DNA of 64,000 nucleotides, taken from the NCBI GenBank assembly GCA_004000515.1, contig CP034537.1, positions 1,178,001 to 1,242,000 on the forward strand. Reading direction: 5' to 3'. The position numbers were made by a program, and so were the translations under genes. Numbering within the stretch: position 1 is the first letter of the stretch; each line of letters starts with the position of its first letter. The DNA comes from Pseudomonas poae (GTDB taxonomy: Bacteria; Pseudomonadota; Gammaproteobacteria; Pseudomonadales; Pseudomonadaceae). This document shows positions 11,202-21,121 of the stretch, in pieces. Below the pieces are notes generated by a model, which worked only from the letters and a program-made list of their open reading frames with translations, searched no databases and was not told the origin of the DNA.

Positions 11202-11981
11202 ATGGCCTTGCTACAACTGGAGCGCATCAGCGCACAGTACCCAGGCGCCACAGAACCGGTACTGTCTGACATCTCAATCGACCTGGGGCCCCAGCAATTG
11301 CTGGTGGCCCTCGGCCCGTCCGGCAGTGGCAAGACTTCGCTGTTGAACCTGATTGCCGGCTTTGTCGAACCCTCCTCCGGGCGCATTACCCTCGACGGCG
11401 TGCCGGTCAAGGGCCCCAGCGCCGAACGTGGCGTGGTATTCCAGGACGACGCCCTGCTGCCCTGGCAGGACGTGCTGGCCAACGTCGGCTTCGGCCTCGA
11501 ACTGGCCGGCGTGCCCAAGGCGCAGCGAGAAGTACGTGCCCGGGAAATGCTGGCATTGGTTGACCTGGCCGGTTTCGACAGCCGCCGTATCTGGCAGCTC
11601 TCCGGCGGGCAGAAACAACGCGTCGGCTTGGCCCGCGCCTTGGCCGCCGACCCGCGCGTGCTGCTGATGGATGAACCCTTCGGCGCTCTCGACGCTTTCA
11701 CCCGTGAACAGATGCAGGAGCTGTTGCTGCAAGTCTGGCGGCGCACGGCCAAGCCGGTGTTCCTGATTACCCACGACATTGAAGAAGCAGTATTCCTCGC
11801 CACCGACCTGATCCTGCTGGCACCCAACCCAGGGCAAATCGTCGAACGCCTGAGCCTGGACTTTGGCCAGCGCTACGCCGCCGGTGAGTCGGCACGGGCG
11901 ATCAAGTCCGACCCGCGCTTTATCGAAACCCGCGAACACGTACTGGGCAAAGTGTTCTCCCAACGGCAGGTGTCCGCATGA
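11202..11981 (+). CDS. tauB: Taurine ABC transporter, ATP-binding protein
   Basis: Intact 259-residue ABC ATPase on the inner face of the membrane. Walker A is GPSGSGKTS (38-46), the Q-loop [10 protein letters not shown] follows, the signature is LSGGQKQR (133-140) and Walker B is VLLMDEP (153-159), with the H-loop in [15 protein letters not shown] lies 9 bases before the ATG. The last 4 bases overlap tauC (ATGA), so it is translated together with the permease. Confidence 0.93.
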   Translation: MALLQLERISAQYPGATEPVLSDISIDLGPQQLLVALGPSGSGKTSLLNLIAGFVEPSSGRITLDGVPVKGPSAERGVVFQDDALLPWQDVLANVGFGLELAGVPKAQREVRAREMLALVDLAGFDSRRIWQLSGGQKQRVGLARALAADPRVLLMDEPFGALDAFTREQMQELLLQVWRRTAKPVFLITHDIEEAVFLATDLILLAPNPGQIVERLSLDFGQRYAAGESARAIKSDPRFIETREHVLGKVFSQRQVSA

Positions 11982-12813
11982 GCAGCTACGAACTTCCCGC
12001 CACCGCCGCCAAGCCGGTGGTACACGCGGTTATTCCGGTACGTCGCAGCCTGAGCACGCGGTGGATCAGCGTGCTGACGCTGGTCACTTTGTTGGCGCTC
12101 TGGTGGGCCGTGACCGCCACGGGGTTGATCGAACCGCTGTTTCTGCCACCACCGTCTGCCGTGCTGCAAAAGGCTGGCTGCTGGTGACCACCGGCTATAT
12201 GGATTCCACCCTGTGGCAGCACTTGGGTGCGAGCCTGGGCCGTATCGGACTGGGCCTCGGTTTTGCCGTACTGACCGCCGTGCCGGTGGGGATTGCCATC
12301 GGTTCCAACCGCGTCGCCCGTGGCATTCTCGACCCACTGATCGAGTTTTACCGGCCGATCCCGCCCTTGGCCTACCTGCCGTTGATCGTGATCTGGTGCG
12401 GCATCGGCGAACTGTCCAAGGTGCTGCTGATTTACCTCGCGATATTTGCACCGATAGCCATCGCCACCGCGACCGGCGTGCGCACCGTCGACCCGGCCAA
12501 GCTGCGCGCAGCGCAGTCGTTAAGGCGCCACCCGCGCCCAGCTGATTCGCCATGTGATCTGCCGAGCGCCCTGCCCGACATCCTCACGGGCGTGCGCATC
12601 GGGCTGGGCGTGGGCTGGTCCACTTTGGTCGCCGCCGAATTGATCGCGGCCACCAGTGGGCTGGGTTTTATGGTGCAGTCGGCGGCGCAGTTCCTGGTTA
12701 CCGATGTGGTGGTGCTGGGCATTCTGGTTATCGCCCTGATCGCCTTCGCCATGGAAATGGGCCTGCGTGCCCTGCAGCGTAAATTGGTGCCGTGGCATGG
12801 CCAGGCACATTGA
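11978..12813 (+). CDS. tauC: Taurine ABC transporter, permease
   Basis: Inner-membrane permease of 278 residues with a cytoplasmic N-terminus and several membrane helices ([40 protein letters not shown]). The EAA-like coupling loop reads [20 protein letters not shown] once repaired. Three indels occur: a missing a near 12170 ([13 protein letters not shown]), an extra a near 12521 and a missing c near 12556. The last two cancel and scramble only the coupling loop. That is the one clear insertion among the window's errors. Confidence 0.9.
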
Positions 12814-12824
12814 GTGAGAACCGC

Positions 12825-13661
12825 ATGAGCAGCCTGACCGTTACCCCAATAAGCACCGCCCTGGGCGCCCAGATCAGTGGCGTCGATATCACCCAGCCGC
12901 TGAACCTCGAACAGCGCGACGCCATCGAACAGGCGTTGCTCACGCACTCGGTACTGTTCTTTCGCGGCCAGCCAATTACCCCGCAGCAACAGGCGCGGTT
13001 CGCGGCGAATTTCGGTGACCTGCATATTCACCCGATCTACCCCAACGTGCCGGAACAGCCCGAAGTGCTGATCCTCGACACCGCCGTCACCGACGTGCGC
13101 GACAACGCCGTGTGGCACACCGACGTGACCTTCCTGCCCACCCCGGCGCTCGGCGCGGTGCTCAGCGCCAAGCTGCTGCCGGCGTTTGGCGGCGACACGC
13201 TGTGGGCCAGTGGGATTGCCGCGTATGAGGCGCTGTCGGAGCCGTTGAAGCGCTTGCTCGACGGGCTGACCGCTACCCATGATTTCACCAAATCCTTTCC
13301 CTTGGAGCGCTTTGGCAACACCGCCGAAGACCTGGCGCGCTGGGAGGAAACCCGCAAGAAGAACCCACCGTTGTCACACCCAGTGGTGCGAACGCACCCG
13401 GTGAGCGGGCGCAAGTCGCTGTTCGTCAGTGATGGGTTTACCACCAAGATCAACGAGCTGGAGCCGGCGGAAAGCGAGGCGATTCTCAAGCTGCTGTTCG
13501 CCCACGCGACACGGCCAGAGTTCACCATCCGCTGGCGCTGGCAGGAAAACGACGTAGCGTTCTGGGACAACCGCGTGACCCAACATTACGCGGTGGATGA
13601 TTACCGGCCGCAACGGCGGGTGATGCACCGGGCGACGATTCTGGGCGACGTACCGTTCTAA
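12825..13661 (+). CDS. tauD: Taurine dioxygenase
   Basis: Fe(II)/2-oxoglutarate-dependent dioxygenase of 278 residues that oxidises taurine to sulfite and aminoacetaldehyde. The iron ligands are His98, Asp100 (VWHTDV) and His254 (TQHYAV). Arg265 and Arg269 (RPQRRVMHR) fit the co-substrate- and sulfonate-binding arginines, and His69 (LHIHP) fits the other sulfonate contact. All lie one position from the E. coli TauD numbering as I recall it. The start at 12825 is chosen over upstream in-frame ATGs inside tauC because the protein then begins [14 protein letters not shown], like other TauD proteins. Confidence 0.95.
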   Translation: MSSLTVTPISTALGAQISGVDITQPLNLEQRDAIEQALLTHSVLFFRGQPITPQQQARFAANFGDLHIHPIYPNVPEQPEVLILDTAVTDVRDNAVWHTDVTFLPTPALGAVLSAKLLPAFGGDTLWASGIAAYEALSEPLKRLLDGLTATHDFTKSFPLERFGNTAEDLARWEETRKKNPPLSHPVVRTHPVSGRKSLFVSDGFTTKINELEPAESEAILKLLFAHATRPEFTIRWRWQENDVAFWDNRVTQHYAVDDYRPQRRVMHRATILGDVPF

Positions 13662-13680
13662 AGACTGACAACGTTCAAAA

Positions 13681-13770
13681 TGTGGGAGCTGGCTTGCCTG
13701 CGATGGCGGTGGGTCAGACAACACTTCATCGACTGACACGCCGCCATCGCGGGCAAGCCCGGCTCCCACA
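13681..13770. repeat. REP doublet, family 1
   Basis: tgtgggagctggcttgcctg and its near-complement, plus an inner gatggcgg/ccgccatc pair, between the convergent tauD and the aldo-keto reductase gene. Confidence 0.88.
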
Positions 13771-13789
13771 GTGACCGGGTTACGCCAAG

Positions 13790-14825
13790 TTATTCAGCGG
13801 TTGATGGCTTTTCCCACAAGTTGATCCCGCCTTCCTGGGCAAACCGGTCGATCTCCGCCAGCTCTTCTGCACTGAAGCTCAAGTTCTTCAACGCACCGAC
13901 GTTCTCGATGATCTGCTCCGGTCGGCTCGCGCCGATCAGTGCACTGGTCACCCGTGGATCACGCAGGGTCCAGGCCAGGGCCAATTGCGCCAAACTCTGG
14001 CCACGACGCTGGGCGATTTCATTCAGTGCACGCACGTGGGCAATGTTCGCTTCGGACAAGTGCTTGGCCTGCAACGACCCGCCGCCCGGGCGGTTCACGC
14101 GTGCATCCGCCGGTACGCCGTTGAGGTATTTGTCGGTCAACAAACCCTGCGCCAACGGCGTGAATGCAATCACCCCGGCACCGAGTTCTTCGGTGGTGTC
14201 CAGCAGGTCTTTTCCACCCAGCGGTTGAGCAGGTTGTAGGCCGGCTGGTGGATCAGCAGCGGCACTTTCCACTCTTTGAGCAGGGCCGCGATTTCGCGGG
14301 TTTTCACCCCGGAATACGACGAGATACCGATGTACAACGCCTTGCCTTGTTGCACGGCAGTGGCGAGGGCGCTGGCGGTTTCTTCCAGCGGGGTGTCGGC
14401 GTCAAAACGGTGGGAGTAGAAGATATCCACGTAGTCGACGCCCAGGCGTTGCAGGCTCTGGTCCAGGCTCGCCAGGATGTATTTGCGCGAACCGCCGCCC
14501 TGGCCGTAAGGGCCTGGCCACATGTCCCAACCTGCCTTGCTGGAGATGATCAACTCATCGCGGTACTGCTTGAAATCTTCGCGCAGCAAACGGCCGAAAT
14601 TGATCTCGGCGCTGCCGTACGGTGGGCCGTAGTTGTTGGCCAGGTCGAAGTGGTTGATACCCAGGTCGAACGCGGTGCGCAGCAGCGCGCGCTGGTGTCG
14701 ATCGGGGTGCTGTCGCCAAAGTTGTGCCACAGCCCCAGGGACAGTGCAGGCAGCACCAATCCACTGCGGCCTACGCGGCGATACGGGATAGATTCATAGC
14801 GGTTTTCGGCAGCAATGTACGTCAT
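13790..14825 (-). CDS. gpr: YghZ/Gpr-like aldo-keto reductase
   Basis: 345 residues after repair, nearly the length of E. coli YghZ, which reduces L-glyceraldehyde 3-phosphate and methylglyoxal with NADPH. Matching blocks: LPALSLGLWHNFGD, FDLANNYGPPYGSAE (catalytic Tyr), FGRLLREDFKQYRDELIIS(S)KAG (catalytic Lys), GPYGQGGGSRKYILASLDQS, YVDIFYSHR, FTPLAQGLLTDKYLNG and LIGASRPEQI (cofactor end). Two missing bases (near 14695 and 14207) break the frame. It lies downstream of the oprD gene on the same strand, with a terminator between. Confidence 0.9.
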
Positions 14826-14852
14826 CGAATCCTCTCTGGGCTTAGGGCAAAT

Positions 14853-14884
14853 AAGGCCTGGGAATAAGGTTATTCCCAGGCCTT
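14853..14884 (-). terminator. Terminator of the oprD-like gene
   Basis: A perfect 14-base stem (aaggcctgggaata / tattcccaggcctt) with a four-base loop lies between the oprD stop and the aldo-keto reductase start. On the minus strand it is followed by attt. The A/T flanks on both sides suggest it may act in both directions. Confidence 0.75.
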
Positions 14885-14933
14885 TTAAGCCGCTGAATCG
14901 CTTAAGTCTGCCCTTCCGTTTTACAGCAATTTC

Positions 14934-16283
14934 CTACCAGAGTGGAACGACGTAGCTGACATAAAAGCGGTTTTCATCCTGCACGGTGGCACCGGTAATG
15001 TCCGGGCTGGCGTGGGCGTTTTTCCAGGTCACGCCGAGGCCTTTGAGGGTACCTGTGGGCACTTGGTACGCCACTGCAACGTTGCGTTCCCATTCGCTGG
15101 TGTTGCCTTGCGCGGTGCGGATGTCGTCGCCATGGGCGTAGGCGGCGGAGAACGTCAGGCCGTTTAGGCCGAGCTTGCCGAAGTCATACTTGTACTGAGC
15201 CAGCCAGGTGCGCTCACCCGCGTGCTGGAATTTGTTCAACTGCATGTTGGTCAGTGCCGGGGTGTCGGCGCCTGAGCCTGGGCCCTGGCGGTTATCGCCG
15301 CTGTTCAGGCCGGAGTCGAGGTACGGGAAGTCGCTGTCGCCGCTGTTCTTCTGGATACCCAGGCCGACGGTATGCCCGTCCAGGCTGTAGCTCTCAAGCA
15401 AGCTGGCGGTGGTCTGGTTGATGCGGCCCTTGTTCACGCCGTTCTCGTAGAGACCGCTGGCTGCATAGTCCTTGTCGCCATCGGCGTTGCCACCCACGCC
15501 GAGGCTGCGGAACACGCGGATATCCGTGTCGATCGCGCCCACCCACAAAGCGTCATGGCGCTTGGCGCCGAGGAAGAACTGCTGGTAGTAGTCCTCAAGG
15601 TTCGAATACCACAGGCTGACCGTGGTGTTCTGGATGCCGGTGTAGTCAGCGCCGCCGAACAGGAAGCGGTCGCTTTCTTTGGTGCCGCCGGCCGTGATCA
15701 TGCCCTGGTCGCCGGTTTCGTTGCGGATCTTGGTCTTGAGGATATCGCCGCCTGTGAAGGTGAAGTCGCTGAGGTCCTTGGACACCAACTGCACACCGGT
15801 GTTGGTCTGTTGGTACAGGCGACCGTCGGTGTTGGCCAGTACCGGGTTGTTGCCGTACAGCGTACCGATGCGCAATTCATCCTTGGCGAAACGCATCTTG
15901 AACGTCGGGCTGAGCACGCCGAACTGGTCGGCGGATTTACCGTTGTCCAGCGGGAACATGCTGCCGGGGTAACGGCCCTGGTGATCCTTGTCGTTGAGGT
16001 CGCCGCCGGAATCCAGTTTCAACCCGTAGAACGCCTGCAAATCAAGACCAAAACCCACTGGTCCGTCGGTGTAGCCGGACTTGAAGTTGAACTCGAACCC
16101 CTGGCCCCAATCCCGAATGCTGTGAGCATTGGCGTTGCTGTTCACCACATCACGACCTTGCTGGTTGAGATAGCGATTGAGCAGGGTCACATCGGCGTGG
16201 CTGTCATCGATAAAATCGGCATGGGCGGACAGCATAAAGCTCGCCATGGCGGCACCCACCATAGGGCTTAATAACGTCTTCAT
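14934..16283 (-). CDS. OprD-family outer-membrane porin
   Basis: Intact 449-residue porin. A signal peptide (MKTLLSPMVGAAMASFMLSA, cleaved near AHA-DF) is followed by the OprD start FIDDSHADVTLLNRYLNQQG and DWGQGFEFNFKSGYT. It ends VQDENRFYVSYVVPLW, with the terminal aromatic residue typical of outer-membrane barrels. These porins let specific small molecules, often basic amino acids or carboxylates, cross the outer membrane. The substrate cannot be read from the sequence. The BetT-type gene upstream on the same strand is separated by a terminator, so the two need not be linked. Confidence 0.9.
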   Translation of the reverse strand: MKTLLSPMVGAAMASFMLSAHADFIDDSHADVTLLNRYLNQQGRDVVNSNANAHSIRDWGQGFEFNFKSGYTDGPVGFGLDLQAFYGLKLDSGGDLNDKDHQGRYPGSMFPLDNGKSADQFGVLSPTFKMRFAKDELRIGTLYGNNPVLANTDGRLYQQTNTGVQLVSKDLSDFTFTGGDILKTKIRNETGDQGMITAGGTKESDRFLFGGADYTGIQNTTVSLWYSNLEDYYQQFFLGAKRHDALWVGAIDTDIRVFRSLGVGGNADGDKDYAASGLYENGVNKGRINQTTASLLESYSLDGHTVGLGIQKNSGDSDFPYLDSGLNSGDNRQGPGSGADTPALTNMQLNKFQHAGERTWLAQYKYDFGKLGLNGLTFSAAYAHGDDIRTAQGNTSEWERNVAVAYQVPTGTLKGLGVTWKNAHASPDITGATVQDENRFYVSYVVPLW

Positions 16284-16403
16284 TGTTACCGGTCTCCGTC
16301 ACTGTTCTGAAATGAAAGCGTCAAACGCTTCACACAATTACGCAGTGGCCAGATGACAGTTGCGCGTCAAAACGCGGTTATGACGGATGAAATTATATTT
16401 AAG

Positions 16404-16426
16404 AAAGCCCCGTAGAACGGGGCTTT
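16404..16426 (-). terminator. Terminator of the BetT-type gene
   Basis: A perfect 9-base stem aaagccccg / cggggcttt with loop tagaa lies 26 bases past the betT stop. On the minus strand the stem runs into cttaaatat. On the plus strand it is followed by gcgaggttttt. Confidence 0.75.
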
Positions 16427-16451
16427 GCGAGGTTTTTGACAGGTTATTAAC

Positions 16452-18451
16452 CTAGCGCACCAAGTGCAAAAACTGCAGGTGTCGTTCGTACTGGTCGAGG
16501 ATGTCGTTGATGATCTGCTCCTTGGTGTAACCCACCAGATCGTAGTCCTGACTGCCCTCGGCCAAGTGCACTTCTGCACGGTAATAGCGACGGTTGTTGA
16601 TCTCTTTGGAGCCCATGCCACCCCGGGCAAACGACGGCGTGAAGTAGCCGCGCATCTGTACCTGGTAGACGAACGGATGCTCCTCGCCATGGCCGATTTC
16701 CAGGCTGACACTGTCGTTGGACGGGTCGGGTTGCGTCACCACATTCAGGCCTTTTTCGACGAACACCGCGGTCACTTCTTCAATGGCCGGGCGCACTGTC
16801 GATTCGAGGAAGCGATACACCTCATCCCGCGACGGGAAGTGCACCGCCTGGCTCAAGCGCTGGCGCCAGCCGCCACGGCCTTTGCGTGAGGCCGAGACCG
16901 GTGCCAGCGAATGCAGTTGGGCAATCTGCTTTTGCGACTCCAGGTAGAACGCCTTGTGCAGCCCCCACATCATCAACAACAGGATCATCGAGAACGGCAA
17001 CGAGGTCAGCACCACCGCGGACTTCAACGAATCGATGCTGCCGGCAAACAGCAGTGCACTGGTGACCAGCCCGGTCATCACACCCCAGAACACCCGCAGC
17101 CATTTGGGCCCGTCTTCATCGGCGTTGCCGCCTTTGGACGAGAGGGTCGACAGCACCACCGTACCGGAGTCGGCCGAGGTGACGAAGAACACGAAGCTGA
17201 TAAACACCGTGACCGCGATCACGACCTTGCTCCACGGGTAGGTTTCCAGCAGCAGGTAGAGGCTCATCGACGGATCATCGATGGCCGACTGACCGAGCGC
17301 CGCCATGCCGTGGTTGAGCACTTGGTCGATGGCGCTGTTGCCGAAGATCGACATCCACGCCAGGGTGAAACCCAGCGGGATCAACAGTACGCCGACCACG
17401 AATTCACGGATGGTACGGCCCCGGGAAATGCGCGCGATAAACAGGCCCACGAAGGGCGACCAAGCGATCCACCAAGCCCAGTAGAACACCGTCCAACCGC
17501 CCAGCCAGTCACTGGGTTTGTCGTAGGCGTACACGTCGAAACTCTTGGTCGGCAATGCGCCCAGGTAGTCGCCGAGGTTCTGGATCAGGGTGTTGAGCAA
17601 GTGCTGGGTAGGCCCGGCGAACAACACGAACAACAGCAGCGCACAGGCCAGCAACATGTTGATGTCGGACATGACCCGCACGCCCTTGTCGACGCCCGCC
17701 ACCGCGACAATGATCGCGGCGCCCATCATCAGGGTGATCAAGCCGACCTGAATCCACTGGGTATGGGCAATGCCAAACAGGTAGTCGAGACCGGAGTTGA
17801 GGTGCAGCACGCCAAAGCCCATGTCGGCGCCCAGGCCGAACACCGTGGCGATGATGCCGAAGCCATCCACCGCGTAGCCGATGGGCCCGTTGATGCGCTT
17901 GCCAATCAGTGGGTACAGCGCCGAACGCAGCGCCAGCGGCAGGTTATGCCGGTAGGCAAAATACGCCAGGGCCATGCCGACAAACGCAAATACGCCCCAG
18001 CCGTGCAGGCCCCAGTGCAGAAACAGAATCTGCATGGCCTGGCGCGCGGCATCGGCGTTCATCGGCGCGCCCTGGGGTGGTTGCACCAGGTGGGTCAGCG
18101 GCTCGGAGACACAGAAAAAAACAGCGTGATGCTGATCCCGGCGGCGAACAGCATGCCGGCCCAGGACAGGTAACTGAATTCGGGCTCGTCGTGGTCGGCA
18201 CCGAGTTTTATCTTGCCGTAGCCCGATAACGCGGTGACCACCACGAAGACCAGATACAGGGTCATCGCCAGCATGTAGTACCAGCCGACCGTGTTGGCCG
18301 CCCAGTTTTGCGCGGCCAGCAGCCAGGCGCCAGCCTGTTGCGGGATAGCGATGACAATGACACCGAACAGCAAAATGAACGTTGCAGCGAAGTAGAAGAC
18401 CGGCGCATTCATGCGCACCAGGCCGCTTGCAGGGGTGGACGATGCACTCAT
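16452..18451 (-). CDS. betT: BCCT-family choline/betaine transporter (BetT-like)
   Basis: 666 residues after repair, like Pseudomonas BetT1. A secondary carrier of the inner membrane with 12 predicted helices, then a long cytoplasmic C-terminal domain (from about residue 500, SRKGRGGWRQRLSQAVHFPS onward) that in BetT-type carriers tunes activity to osmotic state. The family signature WTVFYWAWWIAWSPFVGLFI contains the substrate-binding aromatics. A missing t in a run of seven near 18120 breaks the frame; restored it reads ITLFFFCVSEPLTHLV. The start at 18451 (MSASSTPASG) has no strong ribosome site and is tentative. A palindrome about 95 bases upstream may be its operator. Confidence 0.9.
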
Positions 18452-18544
18452 GAACGATGCACCCCGAGGGTAGGGAATGTGGCTGTATAAAACGGACTCA
18501 GCAAAGGTAAGCCTCCTGTTGTGAGCGGGCAGCGAACCACCGGG

Positions 18545-18572
18545 TTTAACTTGAACGAGCATTCAAGTTAAA
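18545..18572. promoter_or_regulatory. Palindromic operator candidate upstream of betT
   Basis: Perfect 11-base arms tttaacttgaa / ttcaagttaaa around cgagca, centred about 107 bases before the betT start. The core TTGAACG..CATTCAA is of the type bound by the TetR-family choline sensor BetI, which controls betT in Pseudomonas. That link is inference; no betI gene is in the window. Confidence 0.5.
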
Positions 18573-18706
18573 CATGGATAGGCGGCTTGGGACTAATCGC
18601 AAGGCTGAGTGGTAGGTAATTCCTACACTAGCTCAAGGAAAGGTATGACGTGCGTGGATGACAAATCGTTCAGCGATTGCTGGCTCAAACTTGAATGCAA
18701 TCAAAA

Positions 18707-18734
18707 TGTGGGAGCTGGCTTGCCTGCTCCCACA
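18707..18734. repeat. REP remnant, family 1
   Basis: A collapsed copy: tgtgggagc and gctcccaca directly flank tggcttgcct, so only a single short hairpin remains, just beyond the cysE stop. Confidence 0.75.
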
Positions 18735-18751
18735 TTGAGTCTGTGTTCGGC

Positions 18752-19678
18752 TTACTTTTGCGTACCGTCATCGTGTTGCAGATTGGCCTGGGTGATATTC
18801 GCCCCTGCCGGCACGCTCCGGGTCAGCCATACGTTGCCGCCAATCGTCGAGCCCTTGCCGATGGTGATGCGCCCCAAAATAGTTGCCCCGGCGTAGATCA
18901 CCACATCGTCCTCGACAATCGGGTGACGCGGGTGGCCCTTCTGCAACTGCCCGTCCTCGTCCGCCGGGAAGCGCTTGGCGCCCAACGTCACGGCCTGGTA
19001 GATGCGCACACGCTCGCCGATGATCGCGGTCTCGCCGATCACCACACCGGTCCCGTGGTCGATGAAGAAACTCGGGCCGATCTGCGCGCCAGGGTGGATA
19101 TCGATTCCCGTCGCCGAGTGAGCAATCTCCGCACTGATGCGCGCCAGCAACGGCAGCCCGGCGCGGTACAGGTGGTGCGCCAGGCGATGGTGAATCACCG
19201 CCAGGATGCCGGGGTAGCACAGCAGCACTTCATCCACGCTGCGCGCGGCCGGGTCGCCGTGGTAAGCGGCGAGTACGTCGGTGTCCAACAGGCTGCGCAG
19301 GGAGGGCAAGGCCAGGGCAAAGTCCTGGATCAGGCGGATGGCCAGGGCATCGACTTCGCTGTCATCCTTGGCGCCTTGTCGCGCGGCGTAGCGCAGCTCC
19401 AGACGGGCTTGGGCGAGCAGCGCATTCAACGCCACATCCAAGGTGTGGCCGACGTAGAAGTCTTCACTTTCTTCACGCAGGTCCACCGGCCCCAGGCGCA
19501 TCGGGAACAGCGCACCGCACAGCGATTCAAGAATCTGCGCCACCGCTTCGCGCGACGGCAGCTCACGCCCGCCATGCTCGCCGCTCAAACGGCCATTGCG
19601 CGTTCGCCACTGATCCCGGGCGCCGCGCAGTTGGCTGACGATGGTCTGTAATTGCCAATGACTGGAACGCTCACTCAC
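18752..19678 (-). CDS. cysE: Serine O-acetyltransferase (EpsC/CysE type)
   Basis: 308 residues. It acetylates serine to O-acetylserine, the carbon skeleton for cysteine. It has a long helical N-terminus, then a left-handed beta-helix of hexapeptide repeats with IDIHPGAQIGPSFFIDHGTG, VVIGETAIIGE and VTLGAKRFP, and ends IGKGSTIGGNVWLTRSVPAG. The start is the GTG at 19678, supported by AGGAG 8 bases upstream (protein VSERSSHWQLQ). It is divergent from dcyD across a 167-base promoter region, so synthesis and breakdown of cysteine face each other. Confidence 0.9.
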   Translation of the reverse strand: MSERSSHWQLQTIVSQLRGARDQWRTRNGRLSGEHGGRELPSREAVAQILESLCGALFPMRLGPVDLREESEDFYVGHTLDVALNALLAQARLELRYAARQGAKDDSEVDALAIRLIQDFALALPSLRSLLDTDVLAAYHGDPAARSVDEVLLCYPGILAVIHHRLAHHLYRAGLPLLARISAEIAHSATGIDIHPGAQIGPSFFIDHGTGVVIGETAIIGERVRIYQAVTLGAKRFPADEDGQLQKGHPRHPIVEDDVVIYAGATILGRITIGKGSTIGGNVWLTRSVPAGANITQANLQHDDGTQK

Positions 19679-19734
19679 GGTATTCACTCCTGACGAAATG
19701 CCCATCACTTTACGGTATGCACCCTGGCCGCCCT

Positions 19735-19764
19735 TAAGAACCAATGGTGTGATGCTAAGAACCA
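19735..19764. promoter_or_regulatory. Pair of direct repeats between cysE and dcyD
   Basis: The 9-mer taagaacca occurs at 19735-19743 and again at 19756-19764, 21 bases apart, i.e. two helical turns on the same face. It lies midway in the divergent promoter region. This spacing suits a dimeric regulator, possibly LysR-type; the factor is not known. Confidence 0.4.
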
Positions 19765-19845
19765 TCCGGCATAACGTGATTGGCGGTTGCCCGATGAAAA
19801 GTGCCTGCCTATAGTCGCCCCATCACTTAGCAACCGTGCGTAGCC

Positions 19846-20841
19846 ATGATCAAACAACAGCTCGACCGCTTTAACCGTCTGGAACTGCTGGGCGGCGCCA
19901 CTGCCCTGGAAAAACTTGAACGGCTATCGGCCTGGCTGGGCCGGGACATCTACGTCAAGCGCGACGACACCACGCCCCTGGCCATGGGCGGCAACAAGCT
20001 GCGCAAGCTCGAATACCTCGCCGCCGATGCCATTGCCCAAGGCGCCGACACCCTGGTGACCGCTGGCGCGATCCAATCCAACCACGTGCGCCAGACCGCC
20101 GCACTGGCCGCCAAGCTCGGCCTGGGCTGCGTCGCCCTGCTGGAAAACCCCACCGGCACCGAAGACCCCAACTACCTGGGCAACGGCAACCGCCTGTTGC
20201 TGGAGTTGTTCGACGCCAAAGTCGAACTGGTCGAGAACCTGGACAACGTTGACGACCAACTCAACGCCCTCGCCGACCGCCTGCGCAGCAACGGTAAAAA
20301 ACCATACCTGGTGCCTATCGGCGGCTCCAATGCCCTCGGCGCACTGGGCTATGTACGCGCCGGGCTGGAATTGGCCGCACAGATCGAAGACAGCGGGATC
20401 GAATTTGCCGCCGTGGTACTGGCCTCCGGCAGTGCCGGCACCCACAGCGGCCTGGCGCTGGCCTTGAGCGAAGTACTGCCGAACCTGCCGGTGATTGGCG
20501 TCACGGTGTCCCGTACCGACGAAGCCCAGCGCCCTAAAGTTGAAGGCTTGGCGCAGCGCACGGCTGAGTTGCTGGGCGTGGATATTCCCGAGGCGTTCAA
20601 GGTGATCCTGTGGGACGAATACTTCGGCCCGCGCTACGGCGAACCGAATGCGGGCACCTTGGCGGCGATCAAGTTGCTGGCGAGCCAGGAAGGCCTGCTG
20701 CTGGACCCGGTCTACACTGGCAAGGCCATGGCGGGTTTGCTGGATGGCATTGGGCGTCAGCGCTTTGAGGACGGGCCGATCATTTACCTGCATACCGGCG
20801 GGGCACCGGCGTTGTTTGCTTATGGCGCCGCATTCAGCTGA
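19846..20841 (+). CDS. dcyD: D-cysteine desulfhydrase
   Basis: Intact 331-residue PLP enzyme that splits D-cysteine into pyruvate, ammonia and sulfide. Lys51 in [12 protein letters not shown] is the expected PLP lysine, and [15 protein letters not shown] carries the substrate-binding Ser-Asn-His. It also has [13 protein letters not shown] (phosphate cup) and ends [16 protein letters not shown]. The same neighbourhood (dcyD with cystine importer genes) exists in enterobacteria. It is followed by a REP doublet and then tcyJLN. Confidence 0.93.
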   Translation: MIKQQLDRFNRLELLGGATALEKLERLSAWLGRDIYVKRDDTTPLAMGGNKLRKLEYLAADAIAQGADTLVTAGAIQSNHVRQTAALAAKLGLGCVALLENPTGTEDPNYLGNGNRLLLELFDAKVELVENLDNVDDQLNALADRLRSNGKKPYLVPIGGSNALGALGYVRAGLELAAQIEDSGIEFAAVVLASGSAGTHSGLALALSEVLPNLPVIGVTVSRTDEAQRPKVEGLAQRTAELLGVDIPEAFKVILWDEYFGPRYGEPNAGTLAAIKLLASQEGLLLDPVYTGKAMAGLLDGIGRQRFEDGPIIYLHTGGAPALFAYGAAFS

Positions 20842-20857
20842 AGGAACAGGGATCAAA

Positions 20858-20947
20858 TGTGGGAGCGGGCTTGCTCGCGAAGACGGACTGGCAGTCACCA
20901 GATGTATTGACTGATCCACCGCTTTCGCGAGCAAGCCCGCTCCCACA
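20858..20947. repeat. REP doublet, family 1
   Basis: tgtgggagcgggcttgctcg and its complement facing each other between dcyD and tcyJ. Because the genes point the same way, the hairpin may limit read-through between them. Confidence 0.88.
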
Positions 20948-21121
20948 TTAGAATCGCGACATATTCAATAAAAGAATATCAAATAAGATTTATATTATTT
21001 TCAAGTCTTAAAAACCCGCTCTATCATCGCGCCGTAGGCGAAGACGCGCTACGCGCTTTAAGGCAGGATACGACTACTGCGTCACCTGCTTCGCACAACA
21101 CAAAAAACACAGGGGCTCTTC
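20948..21121 (+). promoter_or_regulatory. tcyJ promoter region with a tau-like element
   Basis: AT-rich leader. tatattattttcaagtctta starts at 20991, nearly the same as ttatttattttcgagttctt before tauA (10131). A tract aataaaagaatatc precedes it at about 20967, resembling aataaaagatattg ahead of the second metQ. The similarity suggests shared sulfur-starvation control; the factor is inferred, not shown. Confidence 0.45.

Noticed and set aside
16911..18173. 420-codon frame opposite betT
   Set aside because: Composition of an antisense shadow; the minus-strand BetT reading is clearly coding.
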